Shown: in pieces, positions 53,594 through 64,000 of the stretch
How positions within the stretch are numbered: position 1 is the first letter of the stretch
Layout: each line of letters opens with the position of its first letter
From: Symsagittifera roscoffensis
Lineage: Eukaryota > Xenacoelomorpha > Acoela > Convolutidae
NCBI RefSeq assembly: GCF_963678635.1
Contig: NC_087065.1
Location: forward strand, 54,340,397-54,404,396
Length of the DNA: 64,000 nt
Direction of reading: 5' to 3'
Translations under genes and position numbers: made by a program
The notes under the pieces: generated by a model
What the model was told of the DNA's origin: nothing
Seen by the model: the letters and a program-made list of their open reading frames with translations, nothing else
Database searches by the model: none

Positions 53594-54661
53594 TGACCTC
53601 GCAAGCAGGGTCCATCATCGGATAATTGCCCTCCTCCATGTCTTCAGGTATACACCAGTCCTCTGTGGATGGGTTTTGTGGCTTAATGTTCTCAAAGTGC
53701 GTAGCTCGGCCGGTTCTCAGTCTGAAAAAACTACCCTCCTGATGCACTTCCGTTATCATGAACGGTATCCTGCACTTCTTCAGGAGTTTCTTCGTTCCTT
53801 TCGGTGATATAACGTTCTGAAAGACCCATACGTAGTCTCTTACTGAGTAAGCTTTTGCAGCAGCTGCCTTCTTGTCAAACTTTTTCCTCTGCCTCGCTTG
53901 GATTTGCTGCGTATTGCGTCTACATACGCGTATTGATCTTGCTGACGTCTGATCACGTCCCTTTTAGAGACCTGTGATGATGTTTTCTTTCCTTCATACT
54001 CTGGATAAACGAAGGTCAAAGGCAAAGACTTTTCATTTCCGGTCAACATCATGTGCGGACTAATTCCTGTGGTGGAATGTTGCGTGCTGTTATAAGCTCC
54101 CATCACTTGTGGAAGATATCTATCCCAACAGTCATGTATCGGGAACATTACACCCTCAGCATCGACACCAGAGTCCGTATTTGTCTTTCCACCAAGCCGT
54201 TCGTTTGTGGATGTTACGTCGTAAAATGAACCTGAGCTACTTGCGAACGTCTCATGAGCTCCTTGGTGAGTTCTCCTACGAAGGCTGTCCCATTGTCCTT
54301 TTGGAATATCCTTGGACATCCATGTTTTGCTATCCACGTGTTCTGCATACTTTGTGAAGTGATCGATCATCACCAGGACCTGATTTTAGCCACTGTCTAT
54401 CATGCATATCTTCTGATGATCAATCTGTACTTCTTCATTGTACTCAGATTACTGTATTGAATTGGAAATCGCAATTTCCTGGGATTCTTCACCTGTTGCC
54501 ATGACAGACATGATGTTACCCACTTCTCGCATGCCTTTCGCATGCATTTCAGGCCATTCGAAGCGTTTTAAGATCCTCTGGTATACTTTATCAATTCTGT
54601 CTGGTCTTGTTTGTCTGTTCTTGTCCGTCTGGTCAAATTTTGTCCGTCTGGTCTTGTTCAT
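53594..54661 (-). pseudogene. Integrase region of element B
   Basis: Fragments at 54661-54449 (IDKVYQRILKRFEWPEM), 54373-53840 (MMIDHFTKYAEHVDSKTWM..., then DRYLPQVMGAYNSTQHSTTGISPHMMLTG) and 53759-53568 (MITEVHQEGSFFRLRTGRA) match the integrase and its C-terminal domain in element A. Frameshifts remove the catalytic triad from any single frame. Confidence 0.85.
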
Positions 54662-55081
54662 TTACATGACCATTTTCTTCGACATCCGACTGCCAGGATA
54701 ATTTCTCCTGTTCCCGGTTTTTCAACTCAACTCTTACCCATCCTTGATCAGCTTCCTCAAGGGTGACAGTCTTCTTTTGCGTTCCGATCTTTAGTACTTT
54801 TTCTTTTTTTGATTTTTTCATCAAAACTCTTTGAGGAATCGAGGATACCAGTTGCCGAGGATACAACCCTACAATCACTTTCGTTCGTTTTCCTCGTGTT
54901 GGCGTCTTGATGGTTTTATCCGTATCTTCTCACTGACTGTCAGCGATTCCATGATTGCTGCCCGTTCGGGATCATCTCTAGTCACTCCTCTCTGCAACAC
55001 TCCACCCAGCATTTGCATGAATTGTGGCGTGGCTCCGTTTTATCTAGCAAGGAGATGCTGTTTATGTTCATGCGAGAGAGT
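54662..55081 (-). pseudogene. RNase H-integrase spacer of element B, shortened
   Basis: 54878-54633 keeps LVSSIPQRVLMKKSKKEK and KTVTLEEADQG, matching residues ~1425-1460 of element A's Pol, but most of the ~480-residue spacer, including the LSGE repeats, is missing or unrecognisable. Confidence 0.65.
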
Positions 55082-56812
55082 TCATGTTGGTCTAGATTCG
55101 AACGTAGCAACAGATCCAAGGGCACCGGGTCCTTTCTGGATAAGATCTTTACTTCTGCTGCTTTCTCCACTGGTAATCCTGGGTGTCCAGGAATTGAAAG
55201 CCGACTTGTCCAACCATCTAACCAAGGGAAGTGCTTCATAAGTTTTTTTGTCCAGAAATGAGAATCCTTCCTTGATTTTGGCCTGATTGGCCCGCTTCTG
55301 CTCCAGTCTTTCGTAAAACTCATTCTTCTTACTGAGGTTGTCCGCATTTTGGTAGTTGTCACGCATCCTGTGCTCGATTAATGTGTGGTAGCCATCTAAC
55401 CTGACTATCCAACGACCAATATAACTCTGGTCCATCGAGAATGTCTTCAACCATGATAGGGCTCTGTTATCCACACGCAACTTAAAGAGAGATCTCCCCT
55501 CGGATGCGCGATACTTCTCCACGAACGTGACTACCGGAAACATTTCTGCTTTTGATTCACCATATTTCATTTCAGTGTCGCTCAACACTTTACTGCCATA
55601 TTCAATGCGACGGAAAACTGTCCTCCCATTCCATTCTTGCTTATGATGCAGTATTCCTGAAAATGCTACCGCTGAAGTATCAGTGTCGAGAACGTACATG
55701 CCTTTCTCCTTTGGCATGCCTAGCACTGGCGCTTCGCACTGTTCTCGCTTTATATTCTCGAAAGCTTCCTGAGCTCCGTCATTCCATTCGAACTTCTTCC
55801 CTTTGTTGCGCATTAGTTGCCGCATTGGGTACACCTTGACTGCGTATGCTTTTATGAACTGGCGATAATAATTGGCAAATCCCAGGAAGCTCATGAGCTG
55901 CGTGTCCGTTTTGGGGGTTTTCCATGTTAACACGGCCTCCACCGCATCCGGATTCGGTCTCACGCCATGCCTGTCTACCATTCTTCCCAGGTACTTGATT
56001 GAGTCCCTAACGATCTCACATTTCGAAAGTTTGCATTTCAAGCCTGCTGTCTTCATACAGTCGAAGACCTCATCGAGTCTGTAGATATGATCTGCCAAAG
56101 TGGGTGTCGCTATGACCACGTCATCCACGTAGCACATCACGAGATTCCCATACTTCATCGTCACTCTGGTCAAAGCTTGAGCCATCAGTCTTTGAAAAGT
56201 GGCCGAGGCTTTGCACAAGCCAAAGGGCATTCTCTTCTACTGGTACAATCCCAATTCACATGCGAATCCGGTCTTTCCTATCCTTCTTCCGCAGAGGGAC
56301 CTGCCAGAAGGCAGAACCCAAGTCCAGTGTGGTGAAAAAATTAGCGTCACCAAGTTTCGAGAGGCTCTCGTCTATGCGTGGTATTGGTTAGGCGTCCTTT
56401 ATGGTCACCGCACTCAGGTAGCGAAATTCGCAAAAAATCATAGTTGTCCCCCTTTCTTTTTAACCATCACCACTCCACAAGCCCAAAGTGACTTTGATGG
56501 TTCTATCAAGTCGTATTCGAGCAGCATTTCTATTTCCGCTCGGCGCGCCTCCGCTTTATGAGGTGTCATGCGCCTTGCGAGTTCTCTGTGGGGAACGGCG
56601 CCATCTTCTAGTTCTATTTTGTGTTCGACAAAATTACAACAACCAATTTCCGCCTTTTGTTTTGAAAAAACGACCGCGTTCCGATTTAAAACTGCCTTCA
56701 GCGACACGAACTCTCCCTCACCTATCTTACCTCTCAAGTTCTCTATCTCTGGCAAAACTGGTTTGTCAGACTCTAATTTATATGACGAGGGGCATTCGGA
56801 AAGTTTGAGCAA
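55082..56812 (-). pseudogene. Reverse transcriptase and RNase H of element B
   Basis: The frame at 56230-55082 is intact for 382 codons: MPFGLCKASATFQRL, CYVDDVVIATPTLADH with the YVDD intact, LGRMVDRHGVRPNP, and RNase H YVLDTDTSAVAFSGIL. The upstream RT fingers at 56812-56438 (YKLESDKPVLPEIENL...SLWACGVVMVKKKGG) are in another frame. This is the best-preserved part of element B. Confidence 0.9.
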
Positions 56813-57226
56813 TTCTACATGCCGTCATCCGTCTCAGATCTTACTCATTCAAAATAAATTACTTAAAGATTTCAATTCATTAGTCCTCTTCATTTGCATG
56901 AGTTGGACAGTCCTTTACAGTATGCTTCTTCAGGTTTAGTGTTTCTTCATAGTCCGTCCTCATCGGAAAAGCGTAGCCAAGTTTCCTTCAGCGCTGGATT
57001 GAAACCGTTGTTTTCAGTAAATTCAACAATACACTCACACACAGCCCGTTTCTTGTTACGGAAAAGCTCCGGCCTAAGACCACTGAAATTTGACTGTTTG
57101 GGTTGGGTACCAAGCAAACCTGCTCGTTATCACTCAAGGAATTCAAGTTTCTCATCCTAAAAACCGCTACTACTGCCTACTCCGGCTTTAATTTTACTTT
57201 TCTATCTAAAAAATTGGTACCTTATT

Positions 57227-57964
57227 TTAATCAGTTATTATTCTGTTTACTGGTTGCTTAACATACTTCCTGTCTGGGTTCCTAATCTTTATCAGTTCAT
57301 TATTAAGGTCAATCATCACGCCAAAAATCCTGACAAAGTCGCGCCCAAAATTGAACTGATCCGAATCTTCCAGGTTCTTCACCACGAAGAAACTCATCCA
57401 GAGATTCCGTCCTCCCATGTGGAGGACTGTTATTGGAGTTCTCCCGGCTACGTAGATCGCTCCGCGGTTAGCGGCTGCCAATCTTAAACTCGTTGGTATC
57501 AGGTCCTCCTTGGTGAAGCCCACGTTTTTATCGGAATTACACTGCTCCTGTTTTTGGAAGTTCTGTTACTCCTATCTTTTTTCCTTCGGTGTCTAGCAGA
57601 TTTGCAGTCACATCTGCTTCGTATCGAATGTGTACCGCATCTTGTTCCATCATGGCGTCATGATCTATTCTACGAACCTTCAATTCTTCCTGTCCCAAAT
57701 ATATCTGACCTACTTGATCACTGTCTGTTGTAAATAAATACTAATCCCGTCCACGTTAAACATCACTTGATATGTTCCATAGACTTCCCCGTAGCGCCCG
57801 TGAAGTTTCTTTATTGAAGTGCCACCCGTTGTTAACAACGCTCGCACTGCTTTCGATTCAGTGCGTGGCTTTGCTTGTCTCAGATATTCCGCATATATAT
57901 CCAAATGCATCAAGCTGAACTCCGAAGGTTCACGTAGGTTCCTGATTACCTGATGTCCCGCCAC
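57227..57964 (-). pseudogene. Protease region of element B
   Basis: 57964-57710 matches the pre-protease region (MAGHQVIRNLREPSEFSLMH). 57523-57227 gives MGFTKEDLIPTSLRLAAANRG and FNFGRDFVRIFGVMIDLNN, homologous to the part after the active site in A. The DTG triad itself is lost in a frame-broken stretch around 57540-57600. Confidence 0.8.
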
Positions 57965-59329
57965 TCAGATTATTGACTGTATCTTTCTTCCTTGTGGCAC
58001 TATCCCGAATGCTTGTCCTGAGTTCACATTCAGCTTCATGCTCAAACTACTCGGTGCCTTCGTTTCTTCCACCTCAGATGCTTCAAAGGCGTTGAGCTGC
58101 TCTTGAGCCCTCTCGTTTTTGAGTTTGAGCTTGATGTTCTGTTCTATCTCTCTTGTCGCCAACTCCTCTTGGACTCTATTTAGGGCATCTCTTGCCGCTG
58201 CTTTATAGTCGATCGTGAAGTCGTTTGCCGCAGTTAACTGTGCCGGTTCACGTATTTCTTCAGTTAGGCTTGCATCTTCTTTGTAGCCAGCTCTTGTGGT
58301 TTCTCTTTCCTCCGGGCTTCCCTTTCTCATCAGGCGTACTTTGCTGGCTTTGACACCTGGTAAAGCTTCCTCATGCCTTGGGTGCTTAATGTCTGCCACA
58401 GCATCCCAAAATTGTAAGCAATCTGATTTAAAATGACCCTCCAAAATGCAAAAGAAACACCTGGAACCGAGTTTTGCAATTATTCCTCTCATGAAATCTT
58501 CATGATCGATTTCTGACGCATCTCCATCCTGGAGACTGAAACCGATCGCCTTCATGCTCTGTTTGTAGGTTGGGCATGCTGATACACCATGGGCTGTCGA
58601 ACTACAGTTTGCACAAGAGCGTCTCTTGTCCATAATGTCCCTAGGTTTGTACCATTTCTTGCCCTGGTTAGCAGGTTCATTGTTAAAATTGCCAAAATTG
58701 TTTTTGTAATTAGCTGATCTCATAGTAGGCTTTAGCAACAAATACTCCTTGGATTTCAGTCGCAGTTCCTCGGGTGTAGTTGCATCGGTTGAAAAAGGCG
58801 TGTAATGCGTTGTTAACATTGTCCAAAGTTCTTCGTTCTTCACACCATCTATGATTTTGGAGGCTACTGCCAAGTTCAACCTGCTATTTGACTCGTCCGG
58901 TTGACTATGCCCTCTAAGCATTTCTAAGTCATCCAAGAATTTGTATATGGTTTCATCTTCAAGTTGCCTTTGTTTCTCGAAGCGCATCATCGCTTGGTGT
59001 CCTTGCACCTCTGAGCCAAAACGATTCAACAGGATTTCGAAGATTTTCTCGGCTGCGTCCCGTTGTTATTGCTTTTTTGCCATCACGCAAGTCAGGGCTG
59101 TCCCTCCTAGGTTGCTGGTGAGCGCACTGCTTTCTTGTTTTTCCGTCAAGTCTTCTTCCTCAAAGTGCAGCTTCATGACCTCTATCCAGCCGTCAGATTC
59201 GTCTTTATAGCATCTTGGTTTCTTAAATACTCTTCTGGACCTTTCGCTGCATTCACTGGTCCTAGATAACCTCGTGAGGAAAGTTTCCAAGGACCTGTTC
59301 AGGGGTTCGAATGCTGTGGCCATTGCCAT
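57965..59329 (-). pseudogene. Capsid and zinc-knuckle region of element B
   Basis: 59029-57965 is open for 354 codons and matches element A's capsid C-terminus (MNRFGSEVQGHQAMMRFEKQ) and both knuckles (CANCSSTAHGVSAC; CFFCILEGHFKSDC). 59329-59066 covers the preceding part and reads FEEEDLTEKQESSALTSN, with Lys where element A has its UGA. A frameshift lies between the two frames. Confidence 0.9.
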
Positions 59330-60861
59330 TGCATCACATGAATATCCCGCTAGATCGTTACTATCCGTCTACATTCTGTCCGAATCGCTGGGATGAGATC
59401 TTTCTTAATTCGAGTGGTCCAGCTCTCTCAGTCGCATTCGCGCCTCGCATAGGTCGTTCGCTCGAGGTCGGTCTGTTGTCAGTAGAACTTCGTCTGGTGT
59501 TCGTTGGACCCCCCGGCCTAATATTTCCGGTGGCAATGCTAGATAAGTTGCCCTTCCTCTCGTGGATCCATAGGTCCTTCCTCTGTTATGATGTTCGTTA
59601 AAGTTTACTCTTATCTCCCTGTTAGCCTTTCTGGAGTGTGCCCCTCTATTGCTAGATCCGCTCCTGTTTCCCAGGAAACCATCCAGCCTGACCATGATAA
59701 CCTCAGTGCGTCTTTCCATCATTGCGTCTATTCTTGTGTCAAGAAACTCAAGAGTCTGCTCTTGCTGACCTCATAGTTGTTCCAGATCACCTGTCAAAAA
59801 AATTCTTGTCCAATTATTCATCCGCAATTTCTATTAAGCGTTTTTAGCTTCTACTGACTGCCTGTCTCTTGCGGTTAATTTCTTACCGCAGGTTTTCTCT
59901 CACAACATGCACTGCTCTCTCTAGTTCACTCATTCTTATTGACATCTGTTCACTCTGCTCACCCACGCTGCCCACAATCCTGGTCAAGGCCTCTTCCATC
60001 GATGACCCATTATCCACTAATGCAGTCACTAGTGGTGGCGTCACCCTGTTGGTTCCAGGCAGTTTAGTACTGGTCGAGACTCGAGTTTTACTTCTCTGTC
60101 TCGCTGTTTCTTCATAACCCGCCTCTGGTTCCGCCGATGTGATTCCTGACCCTGTGTTCCTATCCGTTCCGGATTGCACTTCCGATTTGGTCATGGACAT
60201 GAACTCTCTTGACTCTTGTGTTCCATCAATAGTCTTATTTATGGTTCTGACCGCACCAACCGATTCGAATAGCCAGTCTCTATGTTTGTGGATGCCTCGC
60301 TTTCATGGGTCGAACTGCTTAGGCTTATTTGAGACTCAAAGTCATCAACTTCTTTATTTCCTCCTCCTCTTCTTGGGTGTCTACTTCATCACCTGTCCCC
60401 GTTCCCATTGTAAATGGAAAAAAATTTCCCAAAGTGTTCATGACCCGTTCTGAAAACGAAGAGGACGATACCGCTGCATCATGGTATTGTCAGTAGGTGA
60501 TACTGCCGTTGCTGCATTTTCAGTCAAAATCTCCTCTCGATCAAGAGTCCCGGTCAAATTGGCAAAATCGTGGCCTTGTTCAACCTTCTATTCCCATTTT
60601 ATTCCATTCCACGTCCCGCGTGGTTCCCGTCCAGAGCTGGGTTTGGGTGGATCTCTACTTCCAGCATTGCCCCTTTTTCTTCCGAGGCCTTTTGTCTCCT
60701 TATTCCAACCATTCCGCCTGAAACTTTGTTCCCTTTCTTGTTCCAAATCCATTTGGTCCTTTCAACAGAAGGGTCATTCAATGAATGAGTGTCTTTGTTT
60801 CTTTGGTGAATTTCCTAGAGCTATCACTTAGCTTAGGTATCTTTGACTTGTCTAAACTCAT
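59330..60861 (-). pseudogene. Gag N-terminal region of element B
   Basis: Begins at an ATG matching element A's gag start (MSLDKSK, 60861). 60200-59883 includes TRVSTSTKLPGTNRVTPP and the start of the coiled coil (MSIRMSELERAVHVVREN). 59722-59405 includes MMERRTEVIMVRLDGFL. Multiple frameshifts. Confidence 0.85.
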
Positions 60862-62659
60862 CTTAATTCATCGCTTCTTACTGCTCACACACTCCATTCG
60901 CTTGCTACTTTTTTATCGTTTGATAACTGATATTGATAACGCAACACCATAATGTACAAAAGTTTAAACTAACAAGTGACCACGAATCTTTTTAAGTTAC
61001 CACAGTACAGCGTGTATACATATTATGCACAGCCATTGATTTTTGATTATTGGATATAAAGCTACTACAGACTAAAGATATCAAAATATTTAAAAGATAG
61101 TGTAGTCACTGCCCAATCGAGAATAATAAATAAGGATTTAAAACCAAAAAGAGAAGGAGAAACAAAAAAAAATGTATTAAAAAAATGTAGGTGTATTGCA
61201 CTCAGTCTGTCGCAAAATAATAATTGAACTTGCTTCTAAAGAAGGAGCTTTCCCTGTTTAGTGCCGCACTTAACAGACAAAATTCGAAGGCAGTGTTCTT
61301 CTCAAGTGGGCGACTATTGCACCCACCGAGTTCTGTGTTACCTATCTGCCTTCGGCTTGCCCAAGCTAGACCTACTAAAACTCTCAAGGCAATCACTCTT
61401 CCAAAAAAAATTTGGATTTTAATCCAAATAAATCAGTGTCGAGTTCTGTTTTCAGTTATACCTAGAGTTAGATTTTCAGGGTTTAGACCTATTTTTGATT
61501 GACTATGGTCTCTTCAATTCTTATTTAAAGGCAAGTTACCAGTGCAGTCAGTGTTTTCCTGTCTTTCTTGGTCTGCTTAATTCCATATATCTTAATGCTA
61601 GTCACGTTGAATCTTACTGTCGTCTAGGTACATGTTAGGATATCTACGATTTCGGCTCCCAATTAGTTCCAACCACGTCCGAACTACATTTAACCGGTTT
61701 CACTGTTTCCAAAAAATATCGATATCTCAAAAATTGCGATTTGTGGGGGATCAAAACTTCATTATTTGACCCTAAAAACTGGTCTGTTTACAGACTTTTC
61801 ACTGAAAAACGATAAAGAATTATTAATACAAGCAGTATAAATATTAAAGCTATTAAAAATATACCTCTCGGGGTCCGTTCAATGTCCGAATTGAGGTGCT
61901 CAACTCGGAAATTCGCAACTCGGTAGAGGGTCACTACAGTGCAGTCACTGTCGAGCCCCCCGCAGATTGATATCTTAAATTCTTACCAAAAAGGATACAA
62001 AACTTGTTAACGATACCCAACAGTCGATTGTTGTTGTCCTTGTGACCCTTTCTGCTGCTCTTTGCACTGCTTGCCGCATCAGTCTTCCGCTCTAATCCCA
62101 GGACCCTTCCGGATTGAGCGCAAATTAACGTTAAGGTGCTGAAATACTCTTACAACCCTACAGTACAGGCACCAGAAACGGGCCACAATTTTGATCGTAA
62201 CGACCCTGGTTGATATAAATGCCTGTAACAACAATATATCTAAAAATAACAAACGGGAGAGTCCGATTAGATCTCGTCTGGGGGGATGATTTCTACTAAT
62301 TGTTTATTTTTTTTTACAGTTTTTGTTTTTTTTTCGATTATCTTTTATGTCTTTGGTTTTTTCTTAAGTATTATACTACTTTTTATTTGGTTTCTCACAT
62401 ATCTTTAAGTGTTTTTGTTCATACAACGCTCAGGAAACGAAGGGACGGCCGATCCCCCCACACTTCACGATACTTGAAATTTCGGTCTTAACTAGGTTAA
62501 TAAACTATATCCGGGATACGGAAGGCTTCCGCGTTCCAAACCACCCTTCCGGCCCTGTGTTAAGGGCCTTGTTTAGAGCATCCACTCGGCGCGGAGTGCT
62601 TGTTAATGGTTCTGCCGATCATAAAAAAATAACACCCAGGAGCACCTTAAAAACATAAT
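60862..62659 (-). other. Leader of element B, shorter than in A
   Basis: About 1.8 kb against 3.0 kb in A. Conserved parts are the block near 61250-61410 with its hairpin, a stretch near 61680-62000 matching 23800-24170, and the decayed primer site (about 62632-62646, CACCCAGGAGCACC in plus orientation). About 1.15 kb matching A's 24190-25380, including the motif array, is absent. Confidence 0.75.
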
Positions 62660-63540
62660 TGTAATTTTCGCCCTGGAAGTACATACCGAGGGAAAATAAA
62701 GCTAAGTTATGAAACGAATGGCTAGCGACTAAACACAGATTTACATGCTTTTAATCATTTCTACCAAAACCAGTTCAATCTGTGGTCCCTTAACATCGGG
62801 TCGACGAAATCATTACTTTTTAAGGCTTCGGCCAGATTGCGCAAATTAACATAGTTATATGCAAAATAGTGAGCTCAAGGCTGGGTCTCAGTAGCCAAAG
62901 AACACGAGGTCACTCCTAAAACACTCAATTATCATATTACTAGTGTTTTTGTTCAGTAGATAAAATCATCATATACATCGGTGATGGATCAACCCTTTCC
63001 CTGAACTCCTAGCTTCTCACGTTCAAACGAATTCGGTGTTAGTTAAATTCAACTCAGGACATGCCACGAACTTGAGCTCTCAGTGCCTTTCCAAGACCCT
63101 TCGGAATTCTTGAATCCGGACGAAGAGCAGTCTTATCGTCACTCCGGAAGGGTAGTAAAATCTTCCCGATACCCCTCCGAATTCTCGCGAAGTGCTCCCT
63201 AACGATTGTAGCTGTACAATCGTTAAAATCCGGAATGTTCCTCCAACAAAATTATTGATCTTATTTTCAATTCCTATCGTAGGTCTGTTTTCTACTAGCA
63301 AAAACTGTTGTTCTAGTGGTTTTCACGCTTTTCTGTATTCGCGAAATTAAAAATGGTCACGCGTCTTTACAATCGAATTTTCAAAATTCACATGTCAGCT
63401 AAAACCGAGCTCTCCCAATTTGATAAGTTTATAAAATAAGACCATTATTCCTCCGAAACAGCCAATCCTCCCACTAAACTGTACCAATAAATTTTCAATT
63501 TTTTTATGCTTTTTGACCGTCTTTCTGGTCGAATGTCACA
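62660..63540 (-). repeat. 5' LTR of element B (about 881 bp)
   Basis: Right end GAATGTCACA is the complement of the TGTGACATTC start; left end TGTAATTTTC corresponds to GAATGTTACA. The internal order matches element A's LTR with many substitutions. A stem-loop at 63200-63225 keeps ten perfect pairs despite base changes. Only about 720 bases align with its partner LTR at 43640-44350, because that one is truncated. Confidence 0.88.
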
Positions 63541-63809
63541 TAATCGTCATAAAGACAACCGGTAACCTTATCTCTAGAAGCAATAGACAGAACCCTGCGG
63601 TCCTCAGAGAGAACCTCCAATTGCACCAGTCAAGTGAATTGGAATTGGAGTCACTACGGGTGGTGCTGTCCCATCGAGAACACCTGCCAGGCATTTTCTC
63701 AAAAATACGGACCCAGACCAAGAAACCATCGCAGGAACACCGCCGGGCAAAGGCGCGGAGAGCGGAGGTGTCGGCTGGGCACCTTAAGCTGACGCCTAAC
63801 GACCAATAA
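63541..63809 (+). pseudogene. Unidentified ORF, 3' part, separated by element B
   Basis: Continues the ORF that starts at 43270. After the TAA duplicate (63541-63543) the frame runs IVIKTTGNLISRSNRQNP... to a TAA stop at 63809. The C-terminus is Arg/Lys/His-rich (SQEHRRAKARRAEV). Function unknown. Confidence 0.5.
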
Positions 63810-64000
63810 GTGGTAAGATATTGTTGGGGCTGTTTTTTCTTGCTGAGTGCCACATGAGTTTAAGTGCTCGTGGACTGCAAAGAAGATATGACCGCAATTT
63901 TGCTGCCACGACCATTCCTTGGATTGGTCCTGGAAAAAAAATCATCTGGAAACTTGTGCTAAATTATTTAAAACATTTCAGTAAAACCAATAGCAATTTC
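63810..64000. other. Right-edge sequence, nothing recognised
   Basis: No ORF or repeat identified in the last 190 bases. Confidence 0.4.

Larger units (their letters stand above)
43640..63540 (-). mobile_element. Element B: older relative of element A, decayed, with extra coding block
   Basis: About 19.9 kb on the minus strand, with 5' LTR at the right (62660-63540) and a truncated 3' LTR at the left (43640-44350). Gag, Pol and ORF3 homologous to element A appear in order, but frameshifts and stops are frequent. Relative to A it lacks the CCGGAGGGGT array in the leader and the region from late ORF3 through early U3. It has in addition ~5.46 kb between pol and ORF3. It is inverted relative to A with only ~2.5 kb between them, so the two form an imperfect inverted repeat tens of kilobases long. 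Confidence 0.93.

Overview
This is eukaryotic DNA, AT-rich and dominated by transposable elements, and almost certainly from an invertebrate animal. Host genes are few: a single-exon gene with a mitochondrial-type N-terminus (18712-19245), a head-to-tail pair of ATP synthase c-subunit genes (19998-20366 and 20616-20981), and pieces of unidentified genes at the left edge and near 5.1 kb. All three complete host genes have a 3' splice acceptor (pyrimidines then AG) only 1 to 7 bases before the ATG. That is what spliced-leader trans-splicing would give, so a nematode is plausible, but the sequence alone does not fix the taxon.

Left third (1-21.9 kb): non-coding DNA with decayed elements. These are a LINE reverse-transcriptase relic (3690-4340, minus), a 0.67-kb foldback element (6025-6697), a 1820-bp segment present twice in perfect tandem (7849-11488) that carries another LINE C-terminus, a degenerate ~160-bp tandem array (13.7-14.5 kb) and a BEL/Pao retrotransposon relic (15.0-18.15 kb, minus).

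Right two thirds: two related giant Ty3/Gypsy-type LTR retrotransposons in opposite orientations. Element A (22177-41127, plus, 18,951 bp) is nearly intact. It has two 922-bp LTRs, a tRNA-type primer site, a 3-kb leader with a dense array of CCGGAGGGGT motifs, gag and pol in one frame interrupted by a single UGA inside the capsid region, and a third ORF of 1093 codons. Its Pol has zinc knuckles, protease, RT, RNase H and a D,D-35-E integrase, then a C-terminal domain that reads as a macro (ADP-ribose-binding) domain of the TARG1/OARD1 type. Element B (43640-63540, minus, about 19.9 kb) is an older, frameshifted relative. Between Pol and the third ORF it carries about 5.46 kb of extra decayed coding sequence with two SGNH-hydrolase-like segments. 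Alignment of the two elements indicates that A lacks this block through an in-frame deletion between two CCTG sites. The intact ancestor was therefore probably about 24 kb, with a third polyprotein of roughly 2,900 residues.

The nesting can be read exactly. Element A sits inside a 5'-truncated LINE whose own 12-bp target duplication lies at 21879-21890 and 41294-41305. Element B interrupts a 211-codon ORF (43270-43639 plus 63544-63809). Both LTR insertions show a 3-bp target duplication (CAA and TAA), and removing the element plus one duplicate restores each reading frame.
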